Shown in pieces: positions 51,007 to 64,000 of a stretch of DNA of 64,000 bases (positions are counted from its first letter, which is position 1; every line of letters begins with the position of its first letter). Origin of the DNA: Parietaria judaica (taxonomy: Eukaryota; Streptophyta; Magnoliopsida; Rosales; Urticaceae); the NCBI GenBank assembly GCA_954871525.1, contig OX940864.1, positions 13,324,001 through 13,388,000 on the forward strand. Direction: 5' to 3'. Under the pieces are notes generated by a model. That model saw only the letters and a program-made list of their open reading frames with translations. It did no database searches and was not told the DNA's origin. The position numbers were made by a program, and so were the translations under genes.

Positions 51007-52631
51007 CAACAAATCAAGTGAAAATCCTGATTGACTGAAAGTCAAGCACTGAAAGTACTTACAAGCAACGATGAGCCCTCAATGGAAGAATAAAAGGATG
51101 TTCCTGGCATGAGTAAGTTGAAGAAGCCATACGTATCTGCATCGAAAAGGGAAAAATAGTCAAGCTCCCGTCAACTGCAACAGTAAGGGATAAAGGAGGG
51201 ACGATCAGCCGGAAGACGAACATGCAAATCCAGACAATATGCCGCATAGGTGTCCCAACAAGGAAACATTTGACATGAGAAGCTGAAACACAATCAACAA
51301 GATCCACGCGTATCTGAAACGTAAGTACAGCAAATTTAGTTACAGTATATTGAGTAGATTAATATATTCATAAATGGGTATAATTCTTACAGTTTAGCGG
51401 GAACGTTGAATAGTCCAAACACGCTGCAAATGGTAGCATAATCAATTAAGCTTTCTCAGTGTAATCAATTACAAAACTATGTTCCAAATATTATAGTGAC
51501 ACACCTTCTGTGTTGCACACCACTCAGACTTGTTTCGATAACAATCATAGAGAATAATATTCCCGAAAAGCCGATGGCACACTCATTCATGAGATAGTCA
51601 AAAGGCTGGAAAGGATTGTATGAGATGAGCAGAGCAATTAGAAGATGCAAAAGAGCATTGCTAACAGCCAACAGCACTATCAAGTAGAGCAAGCGCACAG
51701 AGCCCATGATTCTCTCGAGCTCGGAGCCCAAAGGAACCAAAGCCATCATGTTGAACATAACATGAAGCATAGAACCGTGAAACAGAATCGACGTGAATAT
51801 CCTGTACACTGAAACACACAACGAAACAAAAATCGGATACAAGAAAACATCTAGGTAAACTGAACCCGAAAAAACTCATTATGTTTCATATAGAGATAGC
51901 ACATCTATCATACACCTTTATTAGTAAAACCTTAAAACAATCTTTGTGTAGTAGAATAATGATAAAGCCCGGGATTCCGATCTCGTAATCGAACCACACA
52001 ACCGTTGAAGCCAAGTCTCGCTACACCAAAGAGAGACTAAGCTAGCTAGCTATCTTTGAAAAATGTGACCCATTTATAGATAGATCAAAACTAAAAAAGT
52101 GAAATCTCAAACCCCGACTTCAAACACGACATAATCGGAAGCCGACATAGCTAGAAATCTAGAATGAAAGACCCAGGGCCACATTCCGAGCCCTAGCCCG
52201 TGTTCGTGTTCCTTCTTTGGTAAGTGTTACCAAAGAAAGCACCGCAATCAAATCACAAGAGACACCATACAAGCTCTTAAAATCTAAGTGCCAACAAGTA
52301 GGAACAAAATAAAACAAAATTGAGGCATGACCTTGAAAATGGGAGACGAGCTGAGAGGGCAAGAAGCAGACATGGAAGAAGGAGTCATATCCAGTCAAGA
52401 GACACACCACGTAGATAACTCCACAGACCACCACCACCGCAGAGGTGAGGAAAGGAATGTTCTCCCAATATTGCCCTAATCGCGTCTGCAAACTCGCCTG
52501 CAAGCCAAAACTCTCCACTCGTAAGCCAATCTCACAAGCTCGAGTGAAATCGCTGGCTTCAACTGGATCTTTGAAGCTGAAATTGAGAGGTACGAGGAAG
52601 ATCTCACCTCAGAGACGATGTTGGGTCTCAT
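49104..52631 (-). CDS. RBL15: Rhomboid-like intramembrane serine protease with C-terminal UBA domain (RBL15 type)
   Basis: Twelve exons: 52631-52608, 52497-52332, 51808-51505, 51423-51391, 51313-51222, 51136-51063, 50673-50579, 50510-50441, 49942-49779, 49668-49614, 49546-49490, 49205-49104, all in frame, giving 411 residues (Arabidopsis RBL15 about 403). Rhomboids cut substrates within membranes. Active-site residues are present: Ser145 in IGFSGILFS and His197 in LLGHLCGI, with the HGSMLHVMFNM helix upstream. A Pro/Ser-rich linker leads to a UBA domain (about residues 360-405; DEQIQKLVAMGFERTQVEVA), expected to bind ubiquitin. The exon 5 donor (T/GTTCGT) is weak but is the only join that restores GFAYTYGFFN. 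Intron 6 contains an (AT)n repeat. The start MRPNIVSE matches the family. Confidence 0.93.
50961..51001. repeat. (AT)n microsatellite in a rhomboid intron
   Basis: About 20 AT units within intron 6 of the rhomboid-UBA gene. Confidence 0.9.
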
Positions 52632-53556
52632 GATTCGGTTGAGTTCTGCGAGAAGATCTGCTCAAGAAAGTACCAAGAGTTTGAGAAAATTGACGAACTC
52701 TCTTCTTTATTTTGATCCACTTCTGTTCAACGACGGAAAATATTTTCAGCGTTCCGACACGACCTTCAGCCACAAACGACATGTCGTTTGAGGGAAGAAA
52801 AAAAACAGAGCTAAGAATTGGAACGACCAAATATCAAGAAACGACATAATTAGTACGGTGGAGAAGTAATTGCATGTCAAAACAAACATAAAGAAGTTTT
52901 GATGAGTGACTATCAGCAGGGCAGGGTCGGTCGTCGGTCTTGAGTTTGTCGAAGCTTTAGGAGAAGAGCAATTTTAAGACCTCTGTCGAAATTACAAAGT
53001 TATATTATAATTTCAATGCTAAAGTACGTACTACATTTATATAATTAATAATTACTCATTCAGACAATATATATAAGTAGTGTTTTTAGAGACAAAAATG
53101 CTAACTTAATTAATCTCTATTAACGATATTTTTTTTAAATAAAAAATAAAAATTGATAAGGCTATTTTAGATCCTTCAACTTGAAATTTTTAATTTTTAC
53201 TATAGACGTGGACCTACTACTCCACCTCCCCTCGAGCCCGGAAAAAATCTATTGAGAGACTGAAACGACCATCAAAGATGAAGAAAAGACAAATTGAAGG
53301 AAACCTAAAAGAACAATCAATCTTTATCTAACGGTGCTGGTCTGAATTTAATTATCGTCTATACAAATTACGACATTTCATAACTCTACGCTGAATAAAA
53401 GTCAAAGGGCGAGCCATGCATAGCTTGTTGATAAGGCTTTACAAAAGCGACATGATTAGTAAACCAACTTTGCACATACTTAGCGAGACGAGACAAGTAT
53501 ATATCGGGCACATTTATACAACTATAAGTACTATCAATCAAGTGAATAATCTATTA

Positions 53557-53595
<39 letters not shown>

Positions 53596-54663
53596 GGTTT
53601 GTAACAGCCGGTCAAACTATGACCGAAAGAGTGAGAAAACACGTACGACGCCTATTCCAAGACACTCTTCAATTCGTATTCCCAAGCTGTTTCCAAGTCC
53701 ACTCTCTTATTTTTTTCATGAATTCTTCAAATCAATTACACTAGCTAAGATATGTCACGTGATGTTTCTTATTAAATGTGCCCATGCCATTAAACTAATA
53801 ATCAATCTGTTAATTACTGGAGGCCACCTTATAATTATTTATATCTAATTTTTATATATATCGATCAATCAATCATCAGAAAAACCTTCTGCTATAGTAT
53901 GTTAAACCCTAGATTATAATTAAAAGGTGACGGAATTGAGCATTAAGCTACGTACATGGAAACCTGCTAGGTTTTGGAAGGGTATACATATACTGATAAA
54001 AATGAACCAGTCTGTCTGCGTTTTCAGTTTGAAAGTACAGATCACTGTGAGTAATTTCATTGCTAGCTAGCTAGCTAGAATAATCGATTTGGAGAAGAAA
54101 GAGCATTGAAGTTTGCGAAGCGAAGACATGGCATTGCGTTTGGTTCTTCTTCTTCTTCTTCTTCCTCTGGACTGAGAGAGAGAAGGACACGACCACTGAG
54201 AATAGAGACAGAAATTACAAGCTCTGTAATTTATGGCTCTTCTAGTGTTTGTTTCTCTCTCAATAAATTGATTGAAGGACTAATTAAAATGTGACATGAC
54301 ACCTATTAGTACAATTTTATTTATTTTTAAAGATTAATTTTCTAGCGAAAAATATTCAACTACGTCGAACGAATGTTTGTGCTTTAATTTTATTTTTAGT
54401 TTTTTACCAGCACTTTAATATCTAGTGTTTTTTTTTTTACGAAAAGACTTAATTACGACGAATGTTGCATTCAAATACTTTTTAAAGACAAAATTACTCA
54501 TTTTATCATGAGCTTATGTAATTATTATACATCGATTTGAAACGATTTCCTTACATTAGCTCACGTGTAATAATATGAGTACTTTTGCCACTAAACAATA
54601 ACTTAACTTAAGCTAACAAAAACTAATTTAAGGATTTAATTACATACTCTCAATTTAAAATTA
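52632..54663. other. Intergenic, nothing recognised beyond simple repeats
   Basis: The promoter side of the rhomboid gene, then AT-rich DNA. (AT)n at 53559-53593 and (CTT)n at about 54143-54167. The frames at 53594-53848 and 54106-54294 show no known domain, conserved start or splice context. Confidence 0.5.
53559..53593. repeat. (AT)n microsatellite
   Basis: An uninterrupted AT dinucleotide run of about 17 units. Confidence 0.9.
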
Positions 54664-55666
54664 GGGTAAACTGCGGCTAATGTACCCAATGCTTGATCGA
54701 CTGCGGATTATGTACCCAATGTTTATTTTCGACGGCTAATGTACCCAAAGTTGATTCCGTTAGATTTTTTCGTGTTTTCCGTCAATTAACTGTCAGCGAG
54801 TGATTCCTCCTCTATATGTACGATTTTTTTATTTATTTTTGGTATAACTCATTCATTTCTTGTCCAAATTTTATGCACGACCTGTGGTTGGAAAGATAAG
54901 AGATAGATCTACAACTTTTGTGTTTTAAGTTTAGTAAAAAAGTTTAAAACAAAATACGAAATTTCAATAACAACGTAAAACTGGACATTAGTGTAATGAA
55001 AAAATATTTGTTTCGAGCAAATTTAAATATACTTAATGACTTATTCTGATGAAACATAAAGCTACAAAGTTGTAGATTAATCTTATATATTTCCAACGGT
55101 AGTTTATTTATAAATTTTGGACAAAAAATGAGTGAGTTCTGCCAAAAATATGAAATATGTGATATGCAAAAAAGTTTTGTATTTTTGGCATAATTCACTC
55201 ATTTTTTGTCCAAAATTTATAAATAAACTACCGTTCGAAAGATAAACTATTGATATACAACTTTGTAGTTTTATTTACGTTTCATGAGAAAAAGTCATTA
55301 AATATATTAAAATTTGCCCGAAACAAATATTTTGCATTACACTAATGTCTAGTTTTACGTTGTAATTGGAATTTCGTATATTTTCTAAACTTTTTTTTAC
55401 AAAACTTAAAACACAAAAGTTGTAGATCTATCTCTTATCTTTCCAACCATAGGTCGTGCATAAAATTTGGGCAAAAAATGAGTGAGTTATACTAAAAATA
55501 CGAAAAATGTACATATATAGGAGGAATCACTCGCTGACGGTCAAGTAACGGAAAACAAGAAAAAATCTAACGGAATCAACTTTGGGTACATTAGTCGTCA
55601 AAAATAAACATTGGGTACATAATCCGCAGCCGATCAAACATTAGGTACGTTAGCCGCAGTTTACCC
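54664..55666. mobile_element. Mutator-like foldback element, subfamily A copy 2
   Basis: 1,003 bp with ends GGGTAAACTGCGGCTAATG on one strand and GGGTAAACTGCGGCTAACG on the other. Flanked by a perfect 9-bp duplication TTAAAATTA (54655-54663 and 55667-55675). The arms are inverted copies of each other and align with 1404-2274, including the three tandem GGCTAATGTACCCAA-type motifs and the GACGGTCAAGTAACGGAAAA region. No coding capacity. Confidence 0.9.
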
Positions 55667-56679
55667 TTAAAATTATGAGTACTTTTGCAACATTGGCCAT
55701 CATTAAGTATTTTTTATGTAAGATTGAGATTATGTATTAAAGTGCACTATTCATCGTAAGTCGTAACTAAGTATTTTCACCGTCAAAAAACAAAAATAAC
55801 TATTAAAGTACAATACTCGTCATAATCAAGTATTTTTCCACCAATAACCCTTTTCTAAACTTTAAGTTACACCATTAATCATAATTTCAAACCCATTGGT
55901 AACATTTTGAGGCTTCAGCAGCTTCAAATGTCTTTGGAATTTTGTACTCCGTGGACTTTGTCCTCAATTTATTGATTTTTTTTTTTCGTGCAATAGAAGT
56001 AACAAAAAATATCAATTTGTGAGGAACACATAACTCAACGAAAAAGTATTTTTAATTTTCATTAATTAATTGAGCTAGAATAATATGTCAGATCATCGAA
56101 CTATTGTGAGATAATAAACGTGTCATTGGAATTCCCGATAGACCAAAGGCATGAAGGTCGGGCCCTATAGTATAAAAACTCAAAATTAGAGTTCATGGTG
56201 CCTTACGAGGAGGTGGCGGCCGCCGCGGCAGCACAATAGGCAGAGCTGCAGGGGCACTAGCGCAATTAAAAGTGCAGAAGGGATTGATTGGTGCAATGGA
56301 ACTAACTTTGCAAGATAGATTTTCTCCGTAATTGATTGATGCAATGGAACCTATCATGTTAATTTCATCTTCATTTATAGCATCATATATAGTTTCTGTA
56401 AAGACCGCGAAAAAAAAAATCATGTATAATAAAATACATATCTACCATTTCAAATTTGATCAAATCAAATTTATTGAACACCATTTCGTTTTCGAGCCTC
56501 TTCAATCTTAGCCCGGTTCACATCACAACACGTACCATTCAACTTGAGGATGGGCCACGGCATGAATGCCGAGTTTTCTTCTAATTCTTGTGAAATGTTG
56601 AGGGACTAGTAAATCTATCGGATAAAGTCTAAAATTATTTGATATTACTATATGTAGTATTATTTGTTGAGATAAAAAA

Positions 56680-56712
<33 letters not shown>

Positions 56713-59708
56713 CTTGTCTTTTTCTGAACGATATTTATAAAAATGAAAAATGAAAAAAAATCTCGTAGTTCAGAGGCTGAAAAATTAAATTAATAACTTT
56801 ATTTCAAATTTTCAATTAAGGGACCCAAGTTTAATATTATCATGGGAGTAGGACTTCAAGATAAATATAAGTGCGTAGATAATATAGAAAATAGGTTAAG
56901 ATCAGACACAATGGTGTGTATGCAGATTGCAATTGCAGGGTATGTTTGTCTTTAATAAACTGGGGTTTTATTTAGGGTTTTATTTACAATTGTTGATGAT
57001 ACTTTTGCCATAAAAAAAAAATAAAAAAAAATTGAACCATCGCACCCCCATATGATAAAAAATTTACTAACTCGAGACTTCTACATCTGTAGAAATGAGA
57101 AGTACTCTTTTAACACCTTTTATGTCTATAAAATATAAATTGGTGTGAGAAATACTCTTTCTGTTTTTAAGAATAACTATAATTTGGTAATAATATTCTC
57201 TCTTTTTTTCAATAATTTATAAAAGTTTAAAAATATTTAATTCCTCATGTATAGTTGCTGTTTGTAATCAAATCGATATGATAAAATTGAAGATTAATGA
57301 TATTTTGATTTTTTGAAATAACAGATGACATATTTTAGTTAAAATGGCCTAAATAATATACATAAGTAATATTCGAAAATTGTAAATAATGGATAAATTA
57401 CAGTCCTATAAATATTTAAACCATTCATTTCTTTTACCAAGTAGTTTTACTTTTCTTTCTTCTTCTTCTTCTTTTTTTTTTTTAAAGTAGTTTTAACTTT
57501 TAGCTCCTATTTAAATATAAAAATAGTCTATATTAAATATATATAAAAATAGTCAATGCTTTTGTCAAGAGAATAGCCTAAAATTGGCCATTCCACTTGT
57601 GGAAGATGTGACACACAGATGTCCTCACATGCAATTGCTTTGCCATCAGATTAAAAAAAAAAGAGTCTAATCTAGTAAAGTAAAATAATGGTTAATGAAT
57701 AGTGATTAGTGAGTATAGTTTTAGACTTAGGGTATATGAGTGAGAGATAGATATGGAAATAAGATGGTTGGTTTTGTTGTATATTTTTCATGTTTCTTAT
57801 CTTAAAGAGTTTATTATTATGTATGAGAAAGCTCTTGTACTAAGCAAACTCTTGAGACTTCCCGTTACTATAAATGTTTTTATAATTTATTTCTTAGTAT
57901 TTAATCCTTTTTCTTGTTCTTTTGTTACAAATACTGTACTAACTTGAATTTTTGTTAGATTTAATCGTAATTTGGTAGGGAAATATTCGAATTCATGCCC
58001 TGTACGTATATACTCAAAATTAAATTATTTTATTATGTTTTAAAAGTTGGCTAAATATGTTTAAAGGGTTACAAATGATCTTGTCGGACTCATTAAGTTG
58101 TAATCTCTTAGTTTATTTAAAATACAACTATAAGTTAATTACATGACAATTAATCTTTCTCTTACAAAAGAGATTGTGTTTAGCGAAGATTGACAAAGTC
58201 TTTATTCGGTTCTATCAGCATTAGATCGATTAGATAAGCTATTGTATATGTTCATGTGTTTTAAGAGGTTATTTAAATTTTAATGTTGTAGTAGATTTGG
58301 TTATTGCTTATTGCGTATATATTATATATGTCTAAGAGAGTTTGTTACTAATAATGATTCACCCTGGAATCATGTTCTGGCATAAATTATTAATGATCCT
58401 TTTTTTTTTTGGCAAAAGTAATTAATTATTTCCATTTATTTTTTAAGTTCCACATGCCACATGGTATATGATTTCTCCGAGTCTTTTTTAACCACGTTAA
58501 TGACAAAATTGACGAATGGTGCCTTATTTTTGCATTGTATATACAACAAATTAGTGTTAGTTGTCAAGTTTTTAAAGCTCCCGTAACTCATAGATTGTAA
58601 AAAATAAGTAAAAATATCATCACATAAAATTTTATAATAAAGTTCACATTTTCATATCACTAGAAGTTTTTATTATTTTTTATTGAATTATTTGTAACAT
58701 GTAAATACCGGAAATATCTTATCTCAAATTGAATTTCTGATTCCGTGGCCATTTCATCAAACGACACTGTGGAGTGGAGGCATCAACAACACGTGTTTGT
58801 TGGGTGAAAAAATTTAATATGTTGGAAAGAACGAAGCTTCTCGTCCGTGGAGATATACAAAAATAATGGCCATGTTTCTCTTTCCCATTGCAATATGTAT
58901 TGCGAGAATCTTTTTATGTTATTGCCCGTAACGAACACCTACTAATAAATCACATACAAAATGTTGATATTAATACTTGAAATATTGAAGTCGGGTATGG
59001 ATAATCCGTTTATTTATTGTTTGTTGGTATAAATTATTACTATTAGTATTCTATACTTACTACTTAGAAACCTTTTTTTACGGCACATATTTTTAACTTT
59101 TACTTACCTTATCACCTTCATTGTCACGTCATCGTCCATCCACAATCGTTTGTTTTGTTTAACAAATAACTATTTATTAGTCAAAGATAGATGATTTATA
59201 TCTTTAATGTCCATTTTCAATGATTCATATATTTCCGTTTGGAGCATCAATATTTGTAGAGAAATAAATATAAAAACATAATTAATTACTTTTAAGTTTA
59301 ACTAAATTTTAGGCACCCATGCTTCAAATCTACATATATATTAAAGCATGATGACAAAGTTTTCTCAAAACAATTCTATTATATAGACATGCTCAAATAC
59401 TAATTTTTTAGAATTTAGAATTAAAAAAAAGATCATACATTTATTAAAAAAAAACTCATACTATTATTGATGAACACTATCAATTAATATATTAAAATCA
59501 ATGAAAATATTTATAATGCATGTGGAGTCATTTTGCAAAATATATTAAAATCATCATGCTTGCTTTAGTATATATATAGATTACTTCTCATTCAATTACC
59601 TCATTATTTTACACACGCATACAAGATACAAACGTTATTATTTGGCATGGAATGGTGGGAATGACAATAGTTTCATATTTATCTGTTTATAATTTTCAAT
59701 CAGTTTCT

Positions 59709-59746
<38 letters not shown>

Positions 59747-60146
59747 TTTCTTTATCAATTTTGAACATAAATGCTTGGACCTTAAATTCCTAACCAATTA
59801 GTGAATCAACGATTCATATTTCAACTTCCCTTCCTCTTGAATCCTAATACATGAACGCACAATATCATTTATTTATTTCTTCATTTAGTTTTCCATAGTT
59901 GTTTCAGCAACAACAATGCCGTCTCTCTAGCTCTCTGTGACTGTCACTTCGGCACTTTTGTCGGCGATGCTGATACGCGGTAATTTATCTTCATTTTTCC
60001 GATTCCACGACTTTGACGCGCATATTTCTATGAACACTCAATTCTGAAATGCCTAACTTCTCAGGCTATAACGATGAGGCAAACCCCTTGGACTTATATT
60101 CATGCTTTCAACATTATACATCCGGTTTGTAGATCTCTTTATTATT

Positions 60147-60151
<5 letters not shown>

Positions 60152-60199
<48 letters not shown>
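60152..60199. repeat. (TA)n microsatellite
   Basis: About 24 TA units. Confidence 0.9.
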
Positions 60200-60202
<3 letters not shown>

Positions 60203-60354
60203 CGTTGATACTCTCTCTATAAATTTCTAAATATTCGATATCATTATAATTTTTTTTATACTTACGTTTTCCTATATTTTTCAATGGACTCCAACGTATA
60301 TAGGTGAATGAAGACGAAATGAAAATGTTTTAGTTTTAGTTTTAGAGGTAAAAA

Positions 60355-60770
60355 GACGGTAAGTTTCCACAAAGGATGCAATTCAGGAAAATGAGGTTAT
60401 TTTTCTTTATCTACTTTTCAATTAGATATCTTTTGTTTTACGATAGTGTTTCATGTGGAATATGTACAATATTACTATTTTTATGCATACATATTAATTC
60501 ATGCATTTTCACATGTATCATGTAGATTTTTTTTTTTTTTTTCATTTAACTCTAAATTATTTTTATCTTTTTTTTTCGTTGTTTATTTTTCTTTCCTTAG
60601 GAAAAAGAAAACATGAATAATCTTTTGATGCATGCGTTTTAAGACGACAAGTTTCCACAAAAAATGTTGTGCAGGATGATCGATTCGAGAAAATGAGGTT
60701 ATTTTTCCTTTTCTCTACTCTTAAATTCGATATCTTTTGTTTTACGGTACATATTGGTTTTTTTTTTTTT
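60355..60770. repeat. Diverged direct duplication
   Basis: The block AAGTTTCCACAAAxxATG ... GAAAATGAGGTTATTTTTC ... GATATCTTTTGTTTTACG occurs at about 60361-60443 and again at about 60649-60748. Confidence 0.65.
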
Positions 60771-61188
60771 TTTATGGATATGCAAATTACTATATTAACT
60801 TTTTAGGTGAACCTTTACATATTAACTTTTCATTTTATATAATTTTAAATCTTTATTATTTAAATTTTACCCATTCAATTTATATTTATTCAAATGTTGA
60901 AATTTGATTTGGTAGCTCCCTTTTATTATTAGATCCGTGTACGTTTTATTTTTATGTTTCGGTAGTTTAGTAGCAATTAATGACCTTAGTTATGAACGTT
61001 TTAATGTATATTATGTTTTAAGTCCTATCCATCCAATTCATTTACTGTAAAAAAAAAAACTATTAAAATAAGATTGACAACATCTTAAGCATGCATGCAA
61101 CTTTTTACTGTTTTACACCTTTTATATTAGAGCGTTTCATTTATTATTTCGGAAAAAAAATCTATTGATGCATGCATGATGCAACTAA

Positions 61189-63865
61189 TCTTCTATATAT
61201 ATCTATAAAAGCAAAATCCATCTACAATAAATTAGTTGTTTAAAAAGCTTGGAAATGGAGAATCCTACCATTCTAAATTTTTAAGATTTTAGAAATTTTT
61301 TTAATATATCTGTTAATTTATTACATGACAATAGATATTATTACACACGTGATGATGCCCTGCATTAGACACTATTTTTTAAGATGTTTAACACTGCGTG
61401 TAAATGTTGATGAAATGCTTTCATTTGTTGCTAATTAATAAATATTCAATTGATGAAAAAACAGTGTGAGTAAATGTGGATGAAATGGTCACGTTAATTG
61501 TCTAACTCTTCCATTCCACTTTTGCTTCATATTCCAAACTTTATGCACCTCTCCTTTTCAACTTCCTCAATATCAATCAATTTATTATTAATGGTCAAAC
61601 ACAGTCATATATAAAAAATGACAAAAAAGAAAGAGAAAAAACAATCAGCCTCTTTCTTTCTCTCAGCCCCGCAGCGATGAGGCTATCCGTTGAGGCTCTC
61701 ATGATCGAGAAGTTTCTCTGATGCCCTCATTTGGGTATAACAGAACACTTACGGAAATGTGCGATAAGTATTTGTGTTTATCTCCTTCAGAACGCTCCGT
61801 CTGACACACGTATCTATCTTAAAATTGCGCAATAGGTAATTGTGATTCTCCCAAATTTTTATGGAGTATGTTTATGTAAATATTTTCACTGATTGATATA
61901 TAGTGATGGGTTTTGCAACAATGTTGTTAATCAACAAACTTGAAAAGTCGCCCTGTTTAGAAATTTATTTTTTACAGGAACTTATGACAAGGTGTATAAA
62001 TACACTATGTAGAATTTGAATGTAATCGATCTTCGCTAGATTCTTATTCGGTGATATTTTTTATGTACGTATTTTTTTATTTTAATAACTTTCTTTTCAA
62101 CTGAAAAAATGAAGGAAAGATGGTTGGAATAGTGGTGAAGAAACAACCTTCACATATTTGATGGTTCATTCAGAACAGTTTGACCCCTAAGCCATCTCTA
62201 TGACTTCAATCCACACTTGCTGTAACTTCATCCATTTATAAGTCAATTTTTTATGGGTTTTTAATTATTTAAATCTTTGAGGTCTCATGAAATTATATTT
62301 ATTTCTATGCTTAACTGCATTTGAAATAGCTCAGTTATTAATAAAAAAAAAAAAAAGGTAAATGAAAACATGCTTTGTGGCAGCGAATAAATTTATGCTC
62401 GATTATATATATTGTTTCCTATGTTTAGTACTTTTATTAAATTATTATGTTTATAATTGGTGATATTTTTGGGTGTATTTTTTCATGCTAAATACAATTT
62501 TTTTATTTATTTAAAAATACATTTTGCCAACATATTAATAGCATTCCTATTGCAAGTTCAAAATTGTAAATCCTTTTCCTTTTTCTTTGTAAATGCAATG
62601 CATTTTTTTTTATTAATGTATGGTTTTATTCTTCATTAATGGCACATTACTCCATATTATTTGAATGTAATTAATTTTTTTAAAATAAAACATTGGACTC
62701 TTCCTATACTAGTTGTCGATGAATATTTTTCATATTAAAGTGAAATAATTATTGTAATCCTCCATATTCTTTCGATGTCTTTATATACGTGTATCTTCAG
62801 ATAAAATTTTAGTCCTCGTTTTTGTGTGTAGTTAGTGTTATTCATCATGGAATGCTAAGAAGTGTGTAGTTTTTAACGATGTACGTTTTTATCTATGTGT
62901 GTTATATATATTTTTTTAATTTTATTTATTCCTTTTTTACTTCTTCTTTCTTATGCTCTTATTTTTTGTTAATCATGTATTAATTCCCATAACATATTTG
63001 CAGATAATTATGTTCAAAAGATGAGCAGAATAAATATAGTTTTTTTTTAGATACTGAGCAGACTATAGAAGTCATGTTTTTTAATGTTACTGCAAGGGCA
63101 AAAGGAATTATCATAAATAATTCAAAATCATTTCCTATATGCATAAAAGAAATAAACCATACTGATGTGGCGCCAATATAATGGATACATACTCTTTTTA
63201 TTTTTTATTTTTTTATTTTTTATAAACGCATTTGTAAGAGGGAACATCAAAGTAACTGTAAGTAATACACGCAATTGCATGTAATTTAATATATATTTAT
63301 ATATTTATAGAATAATGGAAAGTGAAGCTTGATTAAGAATAAGTAATGCCATGTGCAAAATTATCATTATGAATGACTAGATATTTATTAAAAATGTTGT
63401 TGAAATATTTTAAAATATTTAACCCGCAAACTAGCTAGATAAATTGCATAAGTAGAAACACTAATGCTTTTCAATTCATTTTTAGAATATGCATTTTGCT
63501 TATTTATAGTATTTGATTCCAATTTAGCTATCAAAATTTAATATAACCTAATAAAAAAAAGTCAATTTACATGTATTGTTACTGTTATTGATGCAAAGTC
63601 ATACCATATTCATTTATTATATTTGAACAAACACTTCTATTATTCTTACATTATTTGAGAGATTTTTACAGTTTTTGCTTTAAATTTTTATAATTATATA
63701 TCTCTTTTCTTATGTATAAAAAAGACAATAACATTATTAAAAAAAATTGAGTTCGACGCGGATGTAATTTTTTCAATGATAATTAATAAATTTGTTCAGC
63801 ATTCACGCAAAATTATAATTAAATAATTAATCGCCACTGCGTGAAGTGCGGTGCCAGTCCACTAG
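61189..63865 (+). mobile_element. Helitron 2, non-autonomous
   Basis: The 5' end TCTTCTATATATATCTATAA (61189, host A before it) runs into AAAAGCAAAATCC, matching Helitron 1's 5' region. The 3' end at 63832-63865 has a short stem CACTGC/GCGGTG, then CCAGTCCACTAG with host T following, the same terminator layout as Helitron 1 (GTGTCGGTCTACTAG). No Rep/helicase coding. The start could instead be the TC at 61192-61193. Confidence 0.72.
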
Positions 63866-64000
63866 TTCTGATAATAAAAGAAAAAAATACAAAACTTGGT
63901 AGAGGATGAGGATGTGGCAATAAGGTGAAGTGGTGGGAGTTGGGTAAACCTATGCGGCACTTAGGGGTAGCAATTTTGGACCATTAGAGAAATACAAAAC
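63866..64000. other. Right edge, nothing recognised
   Basis: 135 bases after the Helitron end, without a recognisable exon. Confidence 0.4.

Larger units (their letters stand above)
55676..61188. other. Gene-poor AT-rich region
   Basis: I find no supportable exon in about 5.5 kb. A minus-strand frame at 56193-56423 ends in a proline/arginine-rich tail and has no recognised domain. Microsatellites lie at 56683-56712, 59711-59744 and 60152-60199. Two similar strings, GATATCTTTTGTTTTACG, at about 60426 and 60730 follow related sequence (GAAAATGAGGTTATTTTTC at about 60388 and 60692), so a diverged duplication of about 300 bp spacing is present. Confidence 0.45.

Noticed and set aside
56193..56423. 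Minus-strand frame of 76 codons with a Pro/Arg-rich end
   Set aside because: No recognised domain, no convincing splice or promoter context, and surroundings typical of intergenic DNA.

Overview
The window is nuclear DNA of a flowering plant, almost certainly a eudicot. The evidence is spliced genes with GT-AG introns whose products match plant-only families, AT-rich intergenic DNA (often well over 65% A+T by eye), and many plant-type transposons. No species can be named. Gene names rest on protein motifs recalled from Arabidopsis families; no database search was run. Exon borders were placed by hand so that every join keeps frame.

Layout. 1-1,220: the 5' end of a BAH1/NLA-like SPX E3 ubiquitin ligase on the minus strand, running off the left edge. 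1,404-11,097: a transposon-rich block in which a LINE relic is split by a 6.6-kb hAT element, which contains a Helitron, which contains further hAT and Mutator-like elements. 11,891-12,905: a tubulin-folding cofactor C (TBCC) pseudogene. 14,167-14,754: a SAM-domain protein. 15,627-17,604: an AVT3-type vacuolar amino-acid transporter. 17.7-27.0 kb: repeats, including a SINE, CpG-rich repeat islands and a complete LTR retrotransposon (20,997-26,978) with no recognisable pol. 27,220-30,110: an AMP1-type M28 carboxypeptidase. 31,227-34,269: a CLPTM1-family membrane protein. 35,612-35,684: tRNA-Arg(CCU), minus strand. 35,814-37,603: a probable SKA3-like kinetochore protein. 46,620-38,580 (minus): the ubiquitin-specific protease UBP12/UBP13 with 31 exons. 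47,742-48,501: a universal stress protein. 52,631-49,104 (minus): a rhomboid-UBA protein (RBL15 type). 52.7-64 kb: a gene-poor arm with a second Mutator-like foldback element and a second Helitron.

The genes do not form an operon-like system. They are ordinary housekeeping and developmental genes. Ubiquitin biology recurs (an SPX-RING ligase, a deubiquitinase, a UBA-rhomboid), but I see no sign that this is more than chance. UBP12/13 lies tail-to-tail with the SKA3-like gene and head-to-head with the stress-protein gene. I recall UBP12/UBP13 having similar neighbours in Arabidopsis, so this may be old microsynteny.

The most notable features lie outside the intact genes: a five-deep nested transposon tower with readable target-site duplications, five Mutator-like elements in three subfamilies sharing modular end repeats and 9-10-bp duplications, a young-looking but non-coding LTR retrotransposon, a recently broken TBCC copy, and an AMP1 exon-9 fragment stranded 4.8 kb from its source beyond another gene. 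I found no CRISPR, no viral genes and no clearly new multi-gene system.
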